The notes beneath the pieces are model-generated. The model ran no database searches. It was not told the origin of the DNA and saw nothing but the letters and a program-made list of their open reading frames with translations. From Streptomyces avidinii (GTDB lineage: Bacteria; Actinomycetota; Actinomycetes; Streptomycetales; Streptomycetaceae), in contig NZ_BMVL01000006.1 of the NCBI RefSeq assembly GCF_014650695.1, positions 62,001-126,000 of the forward strand: a DNA stretch of 64,000 nt, given 5' to 3'. A program made the translations under genes and the position numbers. Each line of letters opens with the position of its first letter. Within the stretch, counting starts at the first letter, position 1. Of this stretch, positions 50,104-59,090 are shown piece by piece.

Positions 50104-51822
50104 GTGAGTGTGGGGGATCCGTTGACTCAGGTGCCGCGGATGCGGCTGGACGAGCTGCTCGACGAACTCCATGTGCGCATCGACGCGGTGCGGGGTACCC
50201 GCGACCGGGTGCACAGCCTGCTGGAGGCCGTCGTGTCGGTCGGACGGGAGCTGGATCTCGCCCAGGTGCTCCGGCGGATCGTGGAGGCCGCCGCGCTGTT
50301 GGTCGACGCCGAGTACGGCGCGCTGGGCGTCATCGGCCCTGACGGACGGACGCTCTCGCAGTTCCTCACGGTCGGACTCACCGAGAAGGAGATCGCCGAG
50401 ATCGGCCCCCTGCCGGCCGGCCACGGCCTGCTCGGGGAAGTCATCCACCACCCGGAGCCCCTGCGCCTCACCGACCTCGGCGCGCACTCCTCCTCCTACG
50501 GGTTTCCGCCTCACCACCCGCCCATGCGCACGTTCCTGGGCGTGCCGATCCGGGTCCGCGAAGAGGTGTTCGGCAACCTCTACCTGACCGACAAGCGCGG
50601 GGGAATCGATTTCGACACCGAGGACGAGACGGTGATCGCCACCCTCTCGGTGGCGGCGGGCGTGGCGATCGACAACGCGCGGCTGTACGAGGGCTCGCAG
50701 CGCCAGCAGCGGTGGCTCAGGGCGAACGCGGAGATCACCGAGAGCCTGCTGTCCGGCAGTTCGCGCCCGGCAGTGCTGGAGCTCATCGCCCGCCGCGCGC
50801 AGGAGATCACCGCGGCGCGGCTCGCGGACATCTCCATGCCGGTGGCCGGAGCCGATGGCCTGGTCGTCGAGTTCGCGGTCGGCGCCGACAGCGAAGCACG
50901 GCAGGGTCTCGTCGTCCCCCTCGCGGGAACGCTCTCGGGAGCCGCGCACCGGACCGGCCGGTCCGTCGCGTCCCTGCACGCCTGCGACGATGACCGGTAT
51001 ACGGCTGATGTCCAGGTGCAGGACGGACTGGGCCCTGCCGTGGCGGTGCCGCTGGGCACCGCTGCCGGAGCGAGCAGGGGTGTCCTGCTGCTCGCGCGCG
51101 CGTGGGGAGAGCCCGCGTTCGGCGAAGGGGAACTGGAGCCGCTCGTCGCCTTCGCGGGTCAGGCGGCGCTGGCCCTGGAGCTGGCGGAGCGGCGACGGGA
51201 CGCCGAGCAGATCGCCCTGCTGGAGGAGCGTGACCGGATCGCCCGCGACCTGCACGATCTCGCCATCCAGCGGCTCTTCGCCACCGGCATGACCCTGCAG
51301 AGTGCCGCTCGCCTCGTCGAGCACGAGGGTGCTGCGGAGCGGGTCGGTCGTGCGGTCGACGATCTGGACGAGACCATCAAGATCATCCGTTCGACGATCT
51401 TCGGGCTCCGTACGAAGGATCGCGAGAGCGGCCCCGGACTGCGGGCTCGCGCCGCCCGGGCCGTCGGCGACGCGGCCACGGCCCTCGGCCATCCGCCCCG
51501 TCTGAGCATGGAGGGCCTGCTCGATACGGACGTGCCGCCGCAGATCGCCGACCACGTCATGGCGGTGCTCGGCGAGCTGCTGAGCAACGCGGCCCGCCAC
51601 GCGCGGTCGACCCGGGTCGGCGTGATCCTCAAGGCCGGATCGGGGGAGATCACCCTGACCGTCTCGGACAACGGCAGGGGCATTCCGGCGCAGGGTCGCA
51701 GGAGCGGCCTGCGCAACCTCGCCGAGCGGGCCGAGGGCCTGGGCGGAGCCTTCACCGTCGACGCGCCCGACGAGGGAGGCAGCAGGTTCGTCTGGCGGGC
51801 GCCGCTGCCCACCGGGAGCTGA
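50104..51822 (+). CDS. DevS/DosS-like sensor histidine kinase, GAF-GAF-HisKA_3
   Basis: 572 residues. An N-terminal helical linker (LDELLDELHVRIDAVRGTRDRVHSLLEAVVSV) precedes GAF-A (AEYGALGVIGPDGRTLSQFLTVGL ... FLGVPIRVREEVFGNLYLTDKRGG) and a second GAF. The HisKA_3 dimerisation box is ERDRIARDLHDLAIQRLFATG with phospho-His near residue 384. The HATPase N and G boxes follow (LGELLSNAARHA, SDNGRGIPAQGRRSGLRNLAERAEGLGG). This is the DosS/DevS layout used for O2/NO/redox sensing in mycobacteria. GGAGGGG precedes the GTG start. The likely partner is the regulator at 53074. Confidence 0.93.
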   Translation: MSVGDPLTQVPRMRLDELLDELHVRIDAVRGTRDRVHSLLEAVVSVGRELDLAQVLRRIVEAAALLVDAEYGALGVIGPDGRTLSQFLTVGLTEKEIAEIGPLPAGHGLLGEVIHHPEPLRLTDLGAHSSSYGFPPHHPPMRTFLGVPIRVREEVFGNLYLTDKRGGIDFDTEDETVIATLSVAAGVAIDNARLYEGSQRQQRWLRANAEITESLLSGSSRPAVLELIARRAQEITAARLADISMPVAGADGLVVEFAVGADSEARQGLVVPLAGTLSGAAHRTGRSVASLHACDDDRYTADVQVQDGLGPAVAVPLGTAAGASRGVLLLARAWGEPAFGEGELEPLVAFAGQAALALELAERRRDAEQIALLEERDRIARDLHDLAIQRLFATGMTLQSAARLVEHEGAAERVGRAVDDLDETIKIIRSTIFGLRTKDRESGPGLRARAARAVGDAATALGHPPRLSMEGLLDTDVPPQIADHVMAVLGELLSNAARHARSTRVGVILKAGSGEITLTVSDNGRGIPAQGRRSGLRNLAERAEGLGGAFTVDAPDEGGSRFVWRAPLPTGS

Positions 51823-51833
51823 CGCCACGGTCG

Positions 51834-52355
<522 letters not shown>

Positions 52356-52437
52356 GATGCGCACCTTCGTCGAGTACCAAATCGGTCCTTGCGGCTTTCG
52401 GTTCACCGGCCTCCCTCCCGATCCGGTGAGGGATCCT

Positions 52438-52452
52438 GGGCCGAACGGTCCC
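52438..52452. promoter_or_regulatory. DosR/DevR-like box upstream of PPOX gene
   Basis: GGGCCGAACGGTCCC, a near-perfect inverted repeat, is placed before the PPOX-type gene. Same class as the boxes at 52921, 52984, 54861, 57422, 61951, 62003, 62024 and 62921. Confidence 0.55.
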
Positions 52453-52484
52453 CATCAGGGCTCCGGATTCGAACGACGCCGCGA

Positions 52485-52811
52485 TCACGTGACGACGAGC
52501 CGAAGGTCCTTGTCGGCACCGAGCACCCGCATGGACTTGACCACCGGGGGCGGCACATCGCAGAGGAGGAGGCGCGTTCCCGATGCACGACAGCGACGCT
52601 CCAGACGGATGAACAGGTCGATTCCGGCGCTGTCGCAGAAGGAGAGGTCGCACAGGTCCAGAATCAGGTTCCGGTGGCCGGCCCGTGCGAGTTCGTGGAG
52701 GCGCGGCTCCACCTGCTCCGCCGTGAAGAAGTCGAGCTCGCCGGACAGGGTGACTTCCAGACCGCGGTCGTCACGCGTCATGGTCCTCAGGTCGATCAAG
52801 GCGGTTCTCAT
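52485..52811 (-). CDS. STAS-domain anti-sigma factor antagonist
   Basis: 108-residue single STAS domain protein like SpoIIAA/RsbV. The phosphorylatable serine sits in LSFCDSAGIDLFIRL, and the strand-helix pattern (LEVTLSGELDFFTAEQVEPRLHELARAGHRNLILDLCDL) is complete. It would bind and neutralise an anti-sigma kinase in its dephosphorylated state. The SpoIIE-type phosphatase at 21400 is a possible remote partner. It is divergent from the DevR-like regulator and shares its box-bearing promoter region. Confidence 0.92.
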   Translation of the reverse strand: MRTALIDLRTMTRDDRGLEVTLSGELDFFTAEQVEPRLHELARAGHRNLILDLCDLSFCDSAGIDLFIRLERRCRASGTRLLLCDVPPPVVKSMRVLGADKDLRLVVT

Positions 52812-52920
52812 GGGATCCTCCGCGCTGCTTGCGGCTCCGTCGAGTCGCGCCGTCCCGCGTGCGCCATCAGTTCATCCGGTGGCGCGTGCACCCGGGAAGG
52901 TCCGGCAGGCCCTCCGGGCA

Positions 52921-52997
52921 GGGCCGAAGGTCCCTCTTCGGAGGGCCGACCGGGCTCCCACCGAGCCGAGCACGGACGGATGAGGGCCGATCGGCCC
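52921..52997. promoter_or_regulatory. two DosR-like boxes between STAS and DevR-like genes
   Basis: GGGCCGAAGGTCCC (52921-52934) and the perfect palindrome GGGCCGATCGGCCC (52984-52997), 63 bp apart, six helical turns. They lie in the divergent promoter region of the regulator itself, suggesting autoregulation. Confidence 0.6.
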
Positions 52998-53073
52998 TGT
53001 CCGTCCGGCCCCGCCGGCAGGCAGGATGCCGATGTCCGTGCGCCCAGGACGATCCCGGCGAAGGAGTTGCGTC

Positions 53074-53781
53074 ATGACCGACAGCGGTGCCCCCACCCCT
53101 GCGAAGACGCCGATCACGGTCTTCCTGCTCGACGATCACGAGGTCGTGCGCCGCGGAGTGCACGACCTGCTGGACGGCGAGCCCGATCTGACCGTGGTCG
53201 GTGAGGCGGGCACGGCGGAACAGGCGCTGATCCGCATTCCCGCGCTGCGCCCCCGGGTGGCGGTGCTGGACGTCCGGCTCCAGGACGGCGACGGGGTGAG
53301 CGTGTGCCGTGAGCTGCGTTCGCGCATGCCCGAGCTGGCCTGCCTGATGCTCACCTCGTTCGACGACGAGGAGGCGCTGCTGGACGCGGTGATGGCGGGG
53401 GCCTCCGGATATGTGCTGAAGCAGATCTCCGGCACCGACCTGGTCACCGCCGTCCGGACGGTGGCGTCCGGACGGTCCATGCTCGATCCCGGAGCCACGA
53501 CCCGGCTCATGGCCCGAATGCGCGGCGACGTCCCCAAGGAGGAGCAGGTCCCCGGTCTGCCGGGCTTCACCGACCGGGAGAAGGAGATCCTCGTCCTGGT
53601 CAGCGAGGGCCTCACCAACCGGGAGATCGGCAAGAGGATGTTCCTTGCGGAGAAGACGGTGAAGAACATCATCTCGCGACTGTTCATCAAGCTCGGTGTG
53701 GAGCGTCGTGTACAGGCCGCCGTCATCGCCAGCCATGCGCTGACCCCTCCGAGCCGGCACCCGGTCCCGGCCGCTGAGTAA
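53074..53781 (+). CDS. DevR/NarL-type response regulator
   Basis: 235 residues with an N-terminal receiver (ITVFLLDDHEVVRRGVHDLL, phospho-Asp D66 in LDVRLQDG) and a C-terminal LuxR HTH (FTDREKEILVLVSEGLTNREIGKRMFLAEKTVKNIISRLFIKLGVERRVQAAV). In the recognition segment the usual KNHIS or KNHVS is KNIIS. GAAGGAG precedes ATG 53074. The likely partner kinase starts at 50104. The close paralogue at 58376 and the shared boxes point to an OsdR/DosR-like regulon for oxygen or redox stress. Confidence 0.94.
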   Translation: MTDSGAPTPAKTPITVFLLDDHEVVRRGVHDLLDGEPDLTVVGEAGTAEQALIRIPALRPRVAVLDVRLQDGDGVSVCRELRSRMPELACLMLTSFDDEEALLDAVMAGASGYVLKQISGTDLVTAVRTVASGRSMLDPGATTRLMARMRGDVPKEEQVPGLPGFTDREKEILVLVSEGLTNREIGKRMFLAEKTVKNIISRLFIKLGVERRVQAAVIASHALTPPSRHPVPAAE

Positions 53782-53865
53782 AGGGTGCCGTGACGGGTGG
53801 GCGGGGGCAGGGCGCACCGTACAGTCGCGCACCCCGCCCCCTCCGCTCCCCCACCCCCGGCCCGG

Positions 53866-54741
53866 TCAGGAGTGCGGGACCACCGCGACCGGGCAGGCCG
53901 AATGGTGCAGGACCGCATGGGCCACGGATCCGATGCGCATCCCTACCGACGACTCGCGGATCCTGCGGCCGACGACGAGGAGCTGCGCGTCCGACGATGC
54001 GGTCAGCAGTACGTGGCCGGCGCTGCCCCGCTCCACGTGCTCGACGACGTCCACCTCGGGGTACCTCGTCCGCCACGGCTCCAGCGCCTGCTCCAGCGCC
54101 GCCTTCTCGTACGGCTCCAGGCCACCGAACCGGTCGGCGATCCACATCGAGCCCGGGCTGTAACCGTAGACCGGGGGCAGGCTCCAGGCGCGGACCGCGC
54201 GCAGCGGGACCTCACGTGCGGCGGCCGCCTCGAAGGCGATGCGCAGTACCTCGGCGGACTCCTCCACGCCGCCCTGCTGGCCCACGACGACCTCGCCCAG
54301 CTCCGGCAGGGCCACTGGCCGGCCGTGCGCGGAGCGTACGGAGACCACGGGGCACTCGGCGGCGGCGATCACCTGCTGGCCGTAGGAACCGAGCAGGAAG
54401 CCGACCAGTGCGCTGTGCCCGCGGGTGCCGAGAACGAGCAGCTCCGCTCCTTTGGCGGCATGCAGCAGAGCCGGCACCGCCGCGTCGGAGAGGACTTCCG
54501 CGGTGACTGCGAGCCCCGGGTACCGGTGGGTGAGCTCGCCCTCGGCCTCCCTCAGGATGTCCTCGGCGCGACGGGCTTCGGAGCTGCGGTCCTGGACGAG
54601 CGGGAGTGCGAGCGGCTGCCACAGCCAGGCGTGGACCACGTGCAGGGGCAGGTCGCGCCGGACGGCTTCGCGAGCGGCCCAGTCGGCCGCGGCCCGGCTT
54701 TCCGGGGATCCGTCCACTCCGACGACGAGGGTGCGCTTCAC
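53866..54741 (-). CDS. tandem universal stress protein
   Basis: 291 residues comprising two Usp domains. Domain 1 opens RTLVVGVDGSPESRAAADWAAREA and contains the ATP-binding pattern LVLGTRGHSALVGFLLGSYGQQVIAAAECPVVSV. Domain 2 ends LLVVGRRIRESSVGMRIGSVAHAVLHHSACPVAVVP. GTG start at 54741 with GGAGGAC upstream. Divergent from phosphoketolase, with DosR-like boxes in the shared intergenic region. Tandem Usp proteins are hallmark DosR-regulon members in mycobacteria. Confidence 0.94.
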   Translation of the reverse strand: MKRTLVVGVDGSPESRAAADWAAREAVRRDLPLHVVHAWLWQPLALPLVQDRSSEARRAEDILREAEGELTHRYPGLAVTAEVLSDAAVPALLHAAKGAELLVLGTRGHSALVGFLLGSYGQQVIAAAECPVVSVRSAHGRPVALPELGEVVVGQQGGVEESAEVLRIAFEAAAAREVPLRAVRAWSLPPVYGYSPGSMWIADRFGGLEPYEKAALEQALEPWRTRYPEVDVVEHVERGSAGHVLLTASSDAQLLVVGRRIRESSVGMRIGSVAHAVLHHSACPVAVVPHS

Positions 54742-54860
54742 AGGTCTGTCCTCCGTACTGATGCGCGCGGCATCGGGGTCGGGCGGCAGGGGGAGCGGCA
54801 CCGACCGGGGGAGCCGGCGCCGCTGGACCCACCTTCGCCGCGGTGGTCCGTGCCGCACAG

Positions 54861-54895
54861 GGGCCGACAGTCCCTCGCCGAGGGCCGGTCCTCCC
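54861..54895. promoter_or_regulatory. DosR-like box pair between USP and phosphoketolase genes
   Basis: GGGCCGACAGTCCC (54861-54874) and a weaker GGGCCGGTCCTCCC (54882-54895), 21 bp apart start to start, on the same helical face in the divergent promoter region. Confidence 0.5.
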
Positions 54896-54995
54896 CTCGC
54901 GGACGGAAGCCGGGCGGGTGCAGAGTGTCGGCATCGGCTCAGTTGACATCGGCTCAGTCGACGAACGTTCCGGACCGCCGCACGGAGGAGCGGAC

Positions 54996-57356
54996 ATGAC
55001 CGCGTACCCCATCTCGGACCTCGACGCCCACTGGCGCGCAGCCAACTACCTGGCGGTCGGCCAGATCTATCTCATGGACAACCCGCTGCTGGTCGAACCT
55101 CTACGTCCGGAGCACATCAAGCCCCGGCTCCTCGGCCACTGGGGCACCTCCCCCGGACTCAATCTCGTGCACACGCACCTGAACCACGCGATCAAGGAGC
55201 GATCCCTCGACGCCCTGTGCGTCTGGGGTCCGGGCCACGGCGGACCTGCCGTCCTCGCCAATTCCTGGCTGGAGGGCACGTACACGGAGACCTACCCCGG
55301 CATCACGCGGGACGCTGCGGGCATGGGCACGTTGTTCCGGCAGTTCTCGTTCCCGGGCGGCGTGCCGAGCCATGTGGCACCGGAGACGCCTGGCTCGATC
55401 CATGAGGGCGGCGAGCTCGGGTACGCCCTGTCCCACGCCTACGGGGCCGCCTTCGACCACCCCGGGCTGCTGGTCGCGTGCGTGATCGGCGACGGCGAGG
55501 CGGAGACGGGTCCGCTGGCCGCGTCCTGGCACGCGAACAAGTTCCTCGACCCGGTCCACGACGGCGCCGTTCTGCCGATCCTCCACCTGAACGGCTACAA
55601 GATCGCGAACCCGACGGTGCTGTCCCGGATCCCCGAGTCGGATCTCGACGACCTGCTGCGCGGCTACGGCCACGAGCCCCTCTATGTCACCGGCAGCGAC
55701 CCCGCCCTGGTGCACCAGGCCATGGCCCGCGCGCTGGAGCACGCCCTCGACCGCATCGCCCTCATCCAGCGGGAGGCCCGGACCGGCGGCGCCGATCCGG
55801 GCCGGGAATACCCGCGCTGGCCGATGATCGTCCTGCGCACCCCCAAGGGGTGGACCGGACCGGCGACCGTCGACGGCGAGCCCGTCGAGGGCACCTGGCG
55901 CGCCCATCAGGTCCCGCTCGCCGGGGTGCGCGAGAATCCCGAGCACCTGAGGCAGCTGGAGGACTGGCTGCGCTCGTACCGGCCGGAGGAGCTCTTCGAC
56001 GCCGACGGGCGCCCCATCGCTCAGGTCCTCGCCCGTGTCCCCGAGGGCGACCGCCGCCTGGGCGCCGTCCCGTACGCGAACGGTGGCCGGCTGCTGCGGC
56101 CGCTGCCGATGCCTGCGCTCGACGCCCACGCCGTCCCCGTCGACAAGCCGGGCAGCACCCTCCACGAACCGACGCGCGTCCTGGGGCACTTCCTCACCCG
56201 GATCATGCACGACACCGCCGAGCGGCGGGACTTCCGGGTCGTCGGACCGGACGAGACGGCCTCCAACCGCCTGGACGACCTGTACGAGGCCACCGGAAAG
56301 GCCTGGCAGGGCATCACGGAGGTCACCGACCGAAATCTGTCCCGGCACGGCCGGGTCATGGAGATCCTGTCCGAACACGTCTGCCAGGGCTGGCTGGAGG
56401 GGTACCTCCTCACCGGCCGCCACGGGCTCTTCTCCACGTACGAGGCCTTCGCGCACATCGTCGACTCCATGGTCGGCCAGCACATCAAGTGGCTGAAGAC
56501 CTCGCGCGAACTGTCCTGGCGGGCTCCGATCGCATCCCTCAACTACCTGCTCACCTCGCACGTCTGGCGCCAGGACAACAACGGCTTCTCCCATCAGGAC
56601 CCCGGCTTCGTCGACCACGTGCTCAACAAGAGTCCCGAAGTCGTACGGGTCTACCTGCCGCCGGACGCCAACACCCTGCTCGCCGTGGCCGATCACGCCC
56701 TGCGCAGCCGCGATCAGGTCAACGTGATCGTCGCCGGCAAACAGCCCTGCTTCGACTGGCTGCCCATGGACGAGGCCCGCACCCACGTGACGCGCGGAGC
56801 CGGCGTGTGGGAGTGGGCGGGAACCGACCGCGGCACTCGTGAGCCCGACGTCGTCCTCGCCTGCGCCGGGGACGTACCCACCATGGAGGTGCTGGCGGCC
56901 GCAGCCCTGCTGCGCGAACACCTCCCTTCGCTGGCCGTCCGGGTCGTCAACGTCGTCGACATCGCCCGGCTGATGCCCCATGAGGAACACCCGCACGGCA
57001 TGACGGACACCGAGTACGACGCCCTCTTCACCACCGACCGGCCGGTGATCTTCGCTTACCACGGCTATCCGTGGCTGATTCACCGCCTGGCCTACCGCCG
57101 TACCGGCCACCCGAACCTGCATGTGCGCGGGTACAAGGAGTCCGGCACGACGACCACCCCCTTCGACATGGTCGTGCGCAACGACATGGATCGCTACCGG
57201 CTCGTCATGGACGTCATCGACCGCGTCCCCGGCCTCGCGGGCCGCGCCGAGGGCCTGCGCCAGGCCATGGCCGACCAGCGCCTGCGCCACCACGACTGGA
57301 TCCGCGAACACGGCACGGACCTGCCGGAGATCGCCGGCTGGGCCTGGCCGTACTGA
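54996..57356 (+). CDS. xfp: phosphoketolase
   Basis: 786-residue thiamine-diphosphate enzyme that splits xylulose-5-phosphate or fructose-6-phosphate with phosphate into acetyl-phosphate plus the aldose phosphate. Family hallmarks are WGPGHGGPA, HVAPETPGSIHEGGELGYALSHAYGAAFD, VIGDGEAETGPLAASWHANKFLDP (ThDP/Mg2+ site), DETASNRLDDLYEATGK and HQDPGFVDHVLNKS. A GGAGGAG site precedes ATG 54996. Placement in the island suggests ATP generation from acetyl-phosphate when respiration is limited. Confidence 0.96.
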   Translation: MTAYPISDLDAHWRAANYLAVGQIYLMDNPLLVEPLRPEHIKPRLLGHWGTSPGLNLVHTHLNHAIKERSLDALCVWGPGHGGPAVLANSWLEGTYTETYPGITRDAAGMGTLFRQFSFPGGVPSHVAPETPGSIHEGGELGYALSHAYGAAFDHPGLLVACVIGDGEAETGPLAASWHANKFLDPVHDGAVLPILHLNGYKIANPTVLSRIPESDLDDLLRGYGHEPLYVTGSDPALVHQAMARALEHALDRIALIQREARTGGADPGREYPRWPMIVLRTPKGWTGPATVDGEPVEGTWRAHQVPLAGVRENPEHLRQLEDWLRSYRPEELFDADGRPIAQVLARVPEGDRRLGAVPYANGGRLLRPLPMPALDAHAVPVDKPGSTLHEPTRVLGHFLTRIMHDTAERRDFRVVGPDETASNRLDDLYEATGKAWQGITEVTDRNLSRHGRVMEILSEHVCQGWLEGYLLTGRHGLFSTYEAFAHIVDSMVGQHIKWLKTSRELSWRAPIASLNYLLTSHVWRQDNNGFSHQDPGFVDHVLNKSPEVVRVYLPPDANTLLAVADHALRSRDQVNVIVAGKQPCFDWLPMDEARTHVTRGAGVWEWAGTDRGTREPDVVLACAGDVPTMEVLAAAALLREHLPSLAVRVVNVVDIARLMPHEEHPHGMTDTEYDALFTTDRPVIFAYHGYPWLIHRLAYRRTGHPNLHVRGYKESGTTTTPFDMVVRNDMDRYRLVMDVIDRVPGLAGRAEGLRQAMADQRLRHHDWIREHGTDLPEIAGWAWPY

Positions 57357-57391
57357 TCAGCAGTGATTCACTCGCCCGCACGGTCGGGACA

Positions 57392-57435
57392 GGGCCCATC
57401 GGTCCGCCGGAGCGGTTTCCCGGGCCGGTCGGCCC
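57392..57435 (+). promoter_or_regulatory. DosR-like boxes upstream of CBS-BON gene
   Basis: GGGCCGGTCGGCCC (57422-57435, near-perfect palindrome, identical to the one at 62921) plus a degenerate GGGCCCATCGGTCC (57392-57405), 30 bp apart. They lie 190-230 bp before the CBS-domain start. Confidence 0.55.
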
Positions 57436-57622
57436 ATGTCTCGCAGGAACCGAGCCTCCGATACTGGAAGTGGACTCGAACGGGGAGGCCTCCATGGCCA
57501 CCCCGTCCCCCACCCGGATCGCAGTCGCGCTCGACCCCTACGGCCCGCACGGCAGCCGCGCTCGCGCTCTCATCCGACCAGGACTGCCGGTCGGCCCCGA
57601 TGGCAGCACGAAGGAGCACACC

Positions 57623-58267
57623 ATGTCCGCGTCCCGGTACACCGTCAGCGACGTCATGAGCCACACGGCCGTGGCCATCGGCCGCGAGGCCTCGTACAAG
57701 GAGATCGTCGAGCTGATGCACCAGTGGAACGTCAGCGCCGTCCCCGTCCTGGAGGGCGAGGGCCGCGTCGTCGGAGTGGTCTCCGAGGCGGATCTCCTGC
57801 CGAAGGAGGAATTCCGGCAGGACGACCCGCTCCTCCCGGAGCAACTGGAGGAGGCCTCCAAGGCCGGGGGTGTGCTGGCCGAGGAGCTGATGTCGAGCCC
57901 GGCCGTGACCGTGCACCCCGACGCCACGATCGCCGAGGCGGCCCGCGTCATGGCCCGCAAGCACGTGAAGCGCCTCCCCGTCGTGGACGGCGTGGGCATG
58001 CTGGAAGGGGTCGTGAGCAGGAGCGACCTGCTCAAGGTGTTCCTGCGCCCGGACCAGGAGATCGAGGAGGAGATCCGCGACGCGGTCCTCGCCGAGCTCG
58101 TTCCCCCGGTGCGCCTGGAGGTCACCGTCCAGGACGGTGTCGTCACCCTGCGCGGATCCCTGCGGAACCGCGCCCTGGTACCGCTGACGGCCCGCGCGAT
58201 CCGCGCCGTCGAGGGCGTCGTGGACGTACGGATGGAGCTGGCCGGAGCCGAAGGCGCTGCGGCCTGA
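57623..58267 (+). CDS. CBS-pair plus BON domain protein
   Basis: 214 residues. Two CBS motifs (TVSDVMSHTAVAIGREASYKEIVELMHQWNVSAVPVLEGEGRVVGVVSEADLLPK; LAEELMSSPAVTVHPDATIAEAARVMARKHVKRLPVVDGVGMLEGVVSRSDLLKVFL) form an adenylate-sensing Bateman module. A C-terminal BON-like domain follows (LEVTVQDGVVTLRGSLRNRALVPLTARAIRAVEGVVDVRMEL). Similar to DosR-regulon CBS proteins such as mycobacterial Hrp1. ATG 57623 has AAGGAG upstream. An in-frame ATG at 57494 with a GGGAGG site gives a Usp-like N-terminal extension. Confidence 0.92.
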   Translation: MSASRYTVSDVMSHTAVAIGREASYKEIVELMHQWNVSAVPVLEGEGRVVGVVSEADLLPKEEFRQDDPLLPEQLEEASKAGGVLAEELMSSPAVTVHPDATIAEAARVMARKHVKRLPVVDGVGMLEGVVSRSDLLKVFLRPDQEIEEEIRDAVLAELVPPVRLEVTVQDGVVTLRGSLRNRALVPLTARAIRAVEGVVDVRMELAGAEGAAA

Positions 58268-58375
58268 GGCCTTCCCCGGGCACCGCGGGGGCCGGGGATG
58301 AACCGGTGCTTCCGGCCGGCCCCTGAGACAATGCGTACGAGACACACGCAGAGCGGATCGACCACAGGGGCGTAC

Positions 58376-59074
58376 ATGTCCGAGGCACCAGCCCCCTCTG
58401 TCCCGTCCGGGGCGCCCATCAGGGTCTTCCTCCTCGACGACCACGAGGTCGTACGCCGCGGCCTGCACGACCTGCTGGACGCGGAGCCGGACATCGAGGT
58501 CGTCGGCGAGGCCTCCGGCGCCGAGCAGGCGCTCGCCCGCGGGCCGGCGCTGCGCCCGGACGTCGCCGTGCTCGACGTCCGGCTGCCCGACGGCGACGGG
58601 ATCACCGTCTGCCGCGAGCTCCGTTCGCGCATGCCGGAGCTGGCGTGCCTCATGCTGACCTCGTTCGACGACGAGGAAGCACTCCTCGACGCGATCATGG
58701 CCGGCGCAGCGGGCTACGTCCTCAAGCAGATCAAGGGCTCCGACCTCGTCTCCGCGGTACGGACGGTCGCCACGGGGCAGTCCATGCTGGACCCGGCGAC
58801 GACCGCCCGCCTGATGCACTCCCTGAGGGACCCGGATACGGCCGGGGCCCCCGAGGACGCCCGGCTGGCCGCCCTCTCCGAGCGGGAGCGTTCCGTGCTC
58901 GAACTGATCGGCGAGGGCCTCACGAACGCACAGATCGCCAAGCGGCTCTACCTGTCCGAGAAGACGGTCAAGAACCACATCTCGCGGCTGCTCGGAAAGC
59001 TCGGTGTGGAGCGCCGGGTACAGGCCGCCGTCATCGCCGCCCAGGTTCATGAGCACGAGAAGGGTCACCAGTGA
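58376..59074 (+). CDS. second DevR/NarL-type response regulator
   Basis: 232 residues, closely paralogous to the regulator at 53074. The receiver is IRVFLLDDHEVVRRGLHDLLDAEPDIEVVGEASG with phospho-Asp D67 in LDVRLPDG. The LuxR HTH reads LSERERSVLELIGEGLTNAQIAKRLYLSEKTVKNHISRLLGKLGVERRVQAAVIAAQ and keeps the usual KNHIS. Ends 16 bp from the convergent kinase gene at 59091. Likely phosphorylated by that kinase or by both kinases of the island. Start ATG 58376 after CAGGGG. Confidence 0.94.
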   Translation: MSEAPAPSVPSGAPIRVFLLDDHEVVRRGLHDLLDAEPDIEVVGEASGAEQALARGPALRPDVAVLDVRLPDGDGITVCRELRSRMPELACLMLTSFDDEEALLDAIMAGAAGYVLKQIKGSDLVSAVRTVATGQSMLDPATTARLMHSLRDPDTAGAPEDARLAALSERERSVLELIGEGLTNAQIAKRLYLSEKTVKNHISRLLGKLGVERRVQAAVIAAQVHEHEKGHQ

Positions 59075-59090
59075 GAACTGCCGTGGACGC

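Noticed and set aside
50104..50700. Assignment of haem-binding to the first GAF domain of the DevS-like kinase
   Set aside because: The overall layout matches DosS/DevS, but I cannot identify the haem-ligating histidine with certainty by eye, so no cofactor is claimed.
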